Assembly: GCF_032854445.1 (NCBI RefSeq) | Contig: NC_088305.1 | Coordinates: 21,552,955-21,616,954, forward strand | Source of the DNA: Liolophura sinensis | Taxonomy: Eukaryota > Mollusca > Polyplacophora > Chitonida > Chitonidae | DNA length: 64,000 nucleotides | Reading direction: 5' to 3' | Shown here: positions 59,601 to 64,000 of the stretch, in pieces | Layout of the letters: every line of letters starts with the position of its first letter | How positions within the stretch are numbered: position 1 is the first letter of the stretch | The notes under the pieces: model-generated | Seen by the model: the letters and a program-made list of their open reading frames with translations, nothing else | Database searches by the model: none | Told to the model about the DNA's origin: nothing | Made by a program: the position numbers and the translations under genes

Positions 59601-62600
59601 TGGATCAGTCCATCGGAATCGAGCCAAATGTTTCACGAGGAAAATGCTAAGCTTTAGGTGGAATACTGTGATCTGTAAGGTTCATTAATTGTCTAAACAG
59701 CTGATCTGCGGACAAGGAAAAGTGTACCCTACAGCGCAACCTGACATAAATCTCATTATCACCTCATTGCACTGCTTTCTCTTACACCTAGATGTGTTGT
59801 AATTTGTATGTCCATTTTATGTCACTTTTTTCCACATTCTGCAATGATTGCACGTGTACATGTTTACACCTGTAGCACTGGTAATCAGCATTCTCTTGTC
59901 TACAGGTACAGTGTAATTGTCATGCACAAAACTTAGAATACATGGCATGATTATTTAATTATGTTTTTTTTACGCCGTGATGAGGAATATTTCACTTAGC
60001 CAACAGTGGACTGTAGTATGGTGGGAGGAAACCAGGCAGAGCCCGGGGGAAACCCACGACCACCCACAGGTTGCTTACAGCTGGACTTGAACACACAACA
60101 ACTGCATTAGTGGGAGGTCATTGCACTGTGCTGGTGAGCTAATTCTCACCAATACAGTCACTGTGAGTTGTAAGCTCATGCTGGCATCCTCTCTGGGCGA
60201 GTAAGAAGGTCTGTCAGCAACCTGCGGATGGTTGTGGGTTTCCACCGGGCTCTGCCCGGTTTCCTCCCACCATAACGCGGGCCGCTGTCATATAAGTGAA
60301 ATATTCTTGAGTATGGTGTAAAACACCAATCAAATAAATACAATAAATAAATAAATTATTGCAGGTTGAATTTGCCCAATTGTTTCCATACATATATATC
60401 AATGGGAAAGCTCATTATTTGCATTGTATACATGGAAAGTTTAGGAAATAGAAAATAATAAATATCTTTTGATATCAGAAGAGTAACTTTAAAGTTGCAA
60501 TTATTGGTATAATGATAATAATGTACGTATTTAGGGAAGGATGCTTGATAAGTTTATTTATTAAAAAATTGTTATTTCTCTTCGCCTTCAAATTAAGTGC
60601 CATAATCAAGACTTTATTGTAACTGGTAGCAATAACACTGTGGATGTAAAAGATTAGATTACACATGAAAACACATCAGTCACACAGTTCAGTGTTCAGT
60701 GGGGCCTCAGTGGCTCAGTTGGTTAGCGCACTAGCTCAGCGTAATGACCAAGGTGTCTCTCACCAATGCGGTCGCTGTGAGTTCAAGTCCAGCTCATGCT
60801 GGCTTCCTCTCCGGCCGTATGTGGGAAGGTCTGTTAGCAACCTGTGGATGGTCGTGAGTTTCCCCCGGGCTCTGCCTGGTTCCTCCCACCATAATGCTGG
60901 CCACTGTCGTATAAGTGAAATATTCTTGAGTATGGCGTAAAACACCAATCAAATAAATAAATAAATAAATCAGTGTTCAGTGTACATAGTTTTGTATGTT
61001 ATATATGTACATGTAGATTTAAGAACCATGAGATTAACAGTGAAATAATATTTATCAAATGATGTTGAACATTTAAAGTTCACATCACTGTTGACAATAC
61101 TCATTCAAATTTGAGGTTACGCCAGGAATCATTAAGGTGATGTGAACAGTAGCACAGTATGTACCGTACTTCACGTTTTATGTGATCCGTATGAATGTTC
61201 TTCTTCCGATGTCAGTTTTGCCATTTTAACCTTTTGCAGAGTGGACGCAAAAAGAATACCCTAAATAAGAAATATCTCAACACATTGCTGGGCTACACCA
61301 TACTACGGCTGAAAGAGAAAGTAAGTCTGGCTATGATCTTGTGTGCTCGTTATTCTAGAACAACCTAAACTCATGAGAAACACTGCTAGTTAGATTTTTT
61401 ATCGCTTACTCAAGAACATTTCACTTGAGACACATTTTTTTTTTTAAGACTTTTGTTTTTTTTACAATTTTTTGTTACATAACAGAAAGTGACTACTGAT
61501 CCCTTTTATGGTGTAATGTTTTTGAGGGGGGAGGGGGGTGGGGGGGGGGGACATTGGAAACGCCGTGGCATGATGTCAGAAAAGCTTGCAGTGACATGAT
61601 GCACAAAGTTCAGAGATTGCTGTATCATTGTTTACATCACCAAAGTACCACACTGGGTCTTCGTGAAATAATCGTTATAATGGAGGCCAGGCTCATGAAC
61701 AGTGGTAAACCACACTGTACCTGACAAACCTCCAGACATAAGCCCGCGAAAGTTGGATTCATACACTTAACCTTATTGGTGAAGCCAGGGCTGCCTGTGG
61801 CCGAGGAGGTTAGCATGTCAACATGGCACAATGACCCAGGAGCCTCCCACACATGTGGTCGCTGTGAGTTCAAGTCCGACTCAAGCTCAGAAGCGAAGAT
61901 CTGCCAGCAGCCTGCAAATGGTTGTGCGTTTCCGCCCGGTTTCCTCCCACCATTATGCTGGTCGCAGTCGTATAAGTGAAATAGTCTTGAGTGCAGCGTA
62001 GATCACCAATCAAATAAATAAGTAAATTTTGGTGAAGTGGCTGACAGTCAAAAAGAATTTGAAACCCAGCATGTAGGTAATCAAGTCCAGTCTTGACATT
62101 AATACATGTAACCATTTTGTGTTGTTTTTTGTACTCTGCAGACAAAAGAGCTCCATCGCCTGGTAGTGAAGGATGAGGAGGAGAGCCAATGGCGGCGCTA
62201 CATTTACCGGCCGCGAGATTTGAACTCCATGGAGCAGGAGTTGACCAAACGTAAATACCATTCCATTGAAGAGTTCTTTGCCGACGCCAAAACCATTGTG
62301 CACAACGTCATCCTGGCGTTTGGAGGTAAGCTATGACGGCTAAGTTGACTGCCATTTTAGGGCCGTTTTTTTTTTTTTTATTATTATTTTTTTTTTTCCT
62401 TCTTGCGAATGCAATTGAGGCATGTTGATTTGCACCTGATGTATGTCTGTGTGTCTGTCCATGTGTATTTGTGTGTGTCTGTGTGTGTGTTACTTATAGA
62501 CACGATTTCTCTAAAACTGTTTGTCATAGGGACTTCAAATGGGATACACACATTCGGCTCACTCTTGTCATAACCTGATAATCCTGGTCATAATTTGAAA

Positions 62601-63171
62601 AAATTAGTTTTTTAGTATTTTTCTTACTTTCATAGATATTGAACTTTGTCATTTTTTTGAATCAGGAAATGTGTTACATGTGTCTTTTGGAAATGATTTC
62701 TCAAAAACCATTGATATGTTGATAGTAATGTCAGATGCAATGAAGGCAAAGGGGTGATTGTGTAAAACGTGATGTATTTACAGAATACAGTGGGATGGCA
62801 GAACTGGCAAGGATTATGATAAAGGACTGTAAATATGATGTAAGTAGCCTTAGTTTTAGTCTCTATACATACACAGAAATGTATGTTTATAAATATGTTT
62901 GTATGTTTTATAGTTCGCCACTACCCTCAGTTTCGCACAGTAAAACTTGATAAAACCATGCCGAGAAATTTTCAACATTTTTAGGATTTAAAGCTTTTTT
63001 ATTGCGGCTCGTTTTCTTGGTTCCATCATGTCAGTTGGACAGGAGCCTTAATTTATTTAGATAAATTCAATCTGTGTTGTTGTTGTGTTTCAGCTTGATG
63101 AGCTAAGGCAGTGCCCCAACTGTTACTACATGTCAAATGCTAAACCCAAAGACTGGTTTTGTCAGATCTGT
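53614..63171 (+). CDS. ZMYND11: ZMYND11 (BS69) chromatin reader, 5' half, continues past the window
   Basis: Exons 53614-53895, 57788-57934, 61240-61320, 62142-62325, 62784-62839 and 63094-63171 join in phase for 276 residues and stay open. Residues 1-92 form the SAMD1-like winged helix (KRRTASLEVVKNLIKG, GNKGSKVGVEQEGF). Residues 95-143 form a C4HC3 PHD finger (C103, C106, C115, C118, H123, C126, C139, C142). The bromodomain runs about 144-250 (SIEEFFADAKTIVHNVILAF), then a CPNC...CQIC zinc segment that precedes the PWWP domain in the family. PWWP and MYND should lie beyond 64000. In vertebrates ZMYND11 reads histone H3.3 K36me3 and restrains transcription elongation. The order and spacing match human ZMYND11 throughout. 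Confidence 0.94.
53936..56395. repeat. Minisatellite, 120-bp unit, about 20 copies, higher-order structure
   Basis: Each unit has AAATTTCCTGAAGTTAAAAA, CAAATAAATAAATGTACATT, AAGCTATAAAGGTGCTGCTG and ATATCAGGAGTCACTATGA. The first unit begins about 40 bases after the donor of ZMYND11 exon 1. Variant words (TGTGCATTGTGCG against TGTACATTCTGCG) alternate in the first six units, and rare variants recur 840 bases apart. The last units lose register by one base and decay. Confidence 0.96.
56396..57401. other. ZMYND11 intron 1, right part
   Basis: Unique-looking sequence; short direct phrases such as GTGGACAAAATGGTCAC and CTGTCACTGAGTAGCCAT hint at an old repeat. No coding signal. Confidence 0.4.
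57402..57467 (+). repeat. SINE-A, short 3' fragment
   Basis: CCACCCACCATAATGCTGGC, CGCCGTCGAATAAGTGAAAT and GTACGGCGTAAAACACCA. Confidence 0.85.
57788..57934 (+). CDS. ZMYND11: ZMYND11 PHD finger exon
   Basis: Forty-nine codons in phase 0: [20 protein letters not shown] then CSDCWRVFHPGC and FSCLACK, all eight zinc ligands present. Acceptor GTTGTTAG, donor AAG/GTGGGT. Confidence 0.94.
57935..59959. other. ZMYND11 intron 2, left part
   Basis: Contains a TCATCA simple repeat (about 58690-58727), a T run near 59073-59106 and the possible microexon at 58641-58649. Nothing else recognised. Confidence 0.45.
58641..58649 (+). other. ZMYND11: Possible 9-base microexon in ZMYND11
   Basis: GATATTGAG (Asp-Ile-Glu) sits between a pyrimidine-containing CGTTGCCAG acceptor and a GTATGA donor. 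Both neighbouring exons meet in phase 0, so it could be included without shifting the frame, between the PHD finger and the bromodomain. Confidence 0.25.
59960..60358. repeat. Inverted pair of SINE-A copies
   Basis: A minus-strand copy (59960-60135, TTTTTTTACGCCGTGATGAG core) is followed at once by a plus-strand copy (about 60136-60358, GTCAGCAACCTGCGGATGGT to AAAACACCAATCAAATAAAT). Together they could fold back over roughly 120 bases. Confidence 0.85.
60701..60970 (+). repeat. SINE-A, full-length copy with clear target duplication
   Basis: GGGGCCTCAGTGGCTCAGTT head, GAGTTCAAGTCCAGCTCATG B box, complete body and AAATAAATAAATAAAT tail. TCAGTGTTCAGTG flanks both ends in unique DNA. The best reference copy in the window. 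Confidence 0.93.
61788..62028 (+). repeat. SINE-A, full-length diverged copy
   Basis: GGGCTGCCTGTGGCCGAGGA head, GAGTTCAAGTCCGACTCAAG, truncated body, ATCACCAATCAAATAAATAA tail. Ends about 110 bases before the ZMYND11 bromodomain exon. Confidence 0.85.
62142..62325 (+). CDS. ZMYND11: ZMYND11 bromodomain exon
   Basis: TKELHRLVVKDEEESQWRRY, then MEQELTKRKYHSIEEFFADA and KTIVHNVILAFG. Corresponds to the human segment with [20 protein letters not shown]. The HN pair before VILAF is in the place of the conserved bromodomain asparagine. Confidence 0.92.
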
Positions 63172-63317
63172 GTAAGTACTTCGGCACTTTCTTGTTTGTT
63201 TTTTCTTATTGAATAATGTTATATGTTGTGATTGTTTTCATGTATGAGGAATTTGTAGTGCAGCCAGGTGAGAAATTCTCTCCTTGTTTATGCACCTAAG
63301 TTTAAGTATGTGTTTTT

Positions 63318-63475
63318 ATTTGTTTATTTTATTGGTGTTTTACGCCGTACTCAAGAATATTTCACTTATACGACGGCAGCCAGCATTATGGTCGGAGGAA
63401 ACCAGGCAGAGACCGTAGGAAACCCACGACAATTTGCAGGCTGCTGGCAGACCTTCCACGTATGGCTGTAGAGGA
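63318..63475 (-). repeat. SINE-A, 5'-truncated copy
   Basis: TTTTATTGGTGTTTTACGCC core, GACGGCAGCCAGCATTATGG, AATTTGCAGGCTGCTGGCAG. Confidence 0.88.
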
Positions 63476-63798
63476 AAGTATGTGTATCATACAGGTATCA
63501 TAACACTGGTGTTATTGAGAACTAGGCTAGTTCTTCAACCTTTTCTACCACCTGTGCAACCAAGGTTTTGAAACATTCCTAGAGAACTATAGGGGGTATA
63601 GAAATAATTTGCACAGTTATATGGACCTTGCATCTTTAGTGACCCAAAAGAATAATTTTTGTGTCATTTTCGTATTAATTGTATTCATAAATTCTACTGA
63701 AGACAAAGTGCTTTAGAAGATTAGTAGTGAACAGGAATGGTCTGTGCCAGTGTGCTGTACTCGGCTGGGTTGAACTTTATATTGGACAATTATTTTAA

Positions 63799-64000
63799 GC
63801 ATGTCAGGTAGCCGTATAAATATGTCATGTAGCGGTATAAATGTGTCAGGTAGCAGTATAAATGTGTCAGGTAGCAGTGTAAGCAGTATAAATGTGTCAT
63901 GTAGCAGTATAAATATGTCAGGTAGCAGTATAAATGTGTCAGGTAGCAGTATAAATATGTCATGTAGCAGTGTAAATGTGTCAGGTAGCAGTATAAATGT
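63799..64000. repeat. Short tandem repeat, about 20-21-bp unit, cut by the window end
   Basis: TGTCAGGTAGCAGTATAAAT and a TGTCATGTAGCAGTATAAAT variant alternate for about ten copies up to the edge. Lies in a ZMYND11 intron. Confidence 0.92.

Overview
The window is eukaryotic nuclear DNA from an animal, probably a mollusc or another lophotrochozoan. This rests on short exons with GT-AG splice sites, long AT-rich introns, dozens of copies of tRNA-derived SINEs, a decayed Tc1-like transposon and many minisatellite arrays. No species can be named from sequence alone, and nothing prokaryotic (operon, CRISPR) was seen.

Four protein-coding genes were assembled by hand from splice signals, reading phase and protein similarity. 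(1) A nucleoplasmin-family histone chaperone lies on the minus strand at 914-8449, in ten coding exons; its exon 4 has an in-frame TAA inside a near-perfect inverted repeat. (2) A CNBD1/CNBD2-like protein with two cyclic-nucleotide-binding domains lies on the plus strand at 13593-28917: eight exons, 940 codons. (3) PEX10, the peroxisomal RING ubiquitin ligase, lies on the plus strand at 35194-41204: seven coding exons, 301 codons, apparently complete. (4) The 5' half of ZMYND11 (BS69), a chromatin reader, lies on the plus strand from 53614 and runs off the right edge: winged helix, PHD, bromodomain and the start of the following zinc-binding segment. The genes are functionally unrelated neighbours; there is no sign of a shared pathway.

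Between and inside the genes the DNA is dominated by repeats. SINE-A (tRNA-like head, TTGGTGTTTTACGCCGTACT tail on the complementary strand) is present in about 30 full or partial copies. SINE-B and SINE-C share a different tail. Minisatellites include a 50-bp array (10.16-11.07 kb), a 51-bp array (16.50-17.12 kb, CNBD intron 1), a 115-bp array (33.96-34.74 kb, upstream of PEX10), a 62-bp array split by a SINE (48.96-50.25 kb), a 24-bp array (51.88-52.04 kb) and a 120-bp array of about 20 units with higher-order structure (53.94-56.40 kb, ZMYND11 intron 1).

The most noteworthy observation is nucleoplasmin exon 4. Its ends match the family and its length and phase fit exactly, but its middle looks like a reverse-complement copy of its own 3' end. 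This resembles a replication template-switch event and brings in a stop codon.
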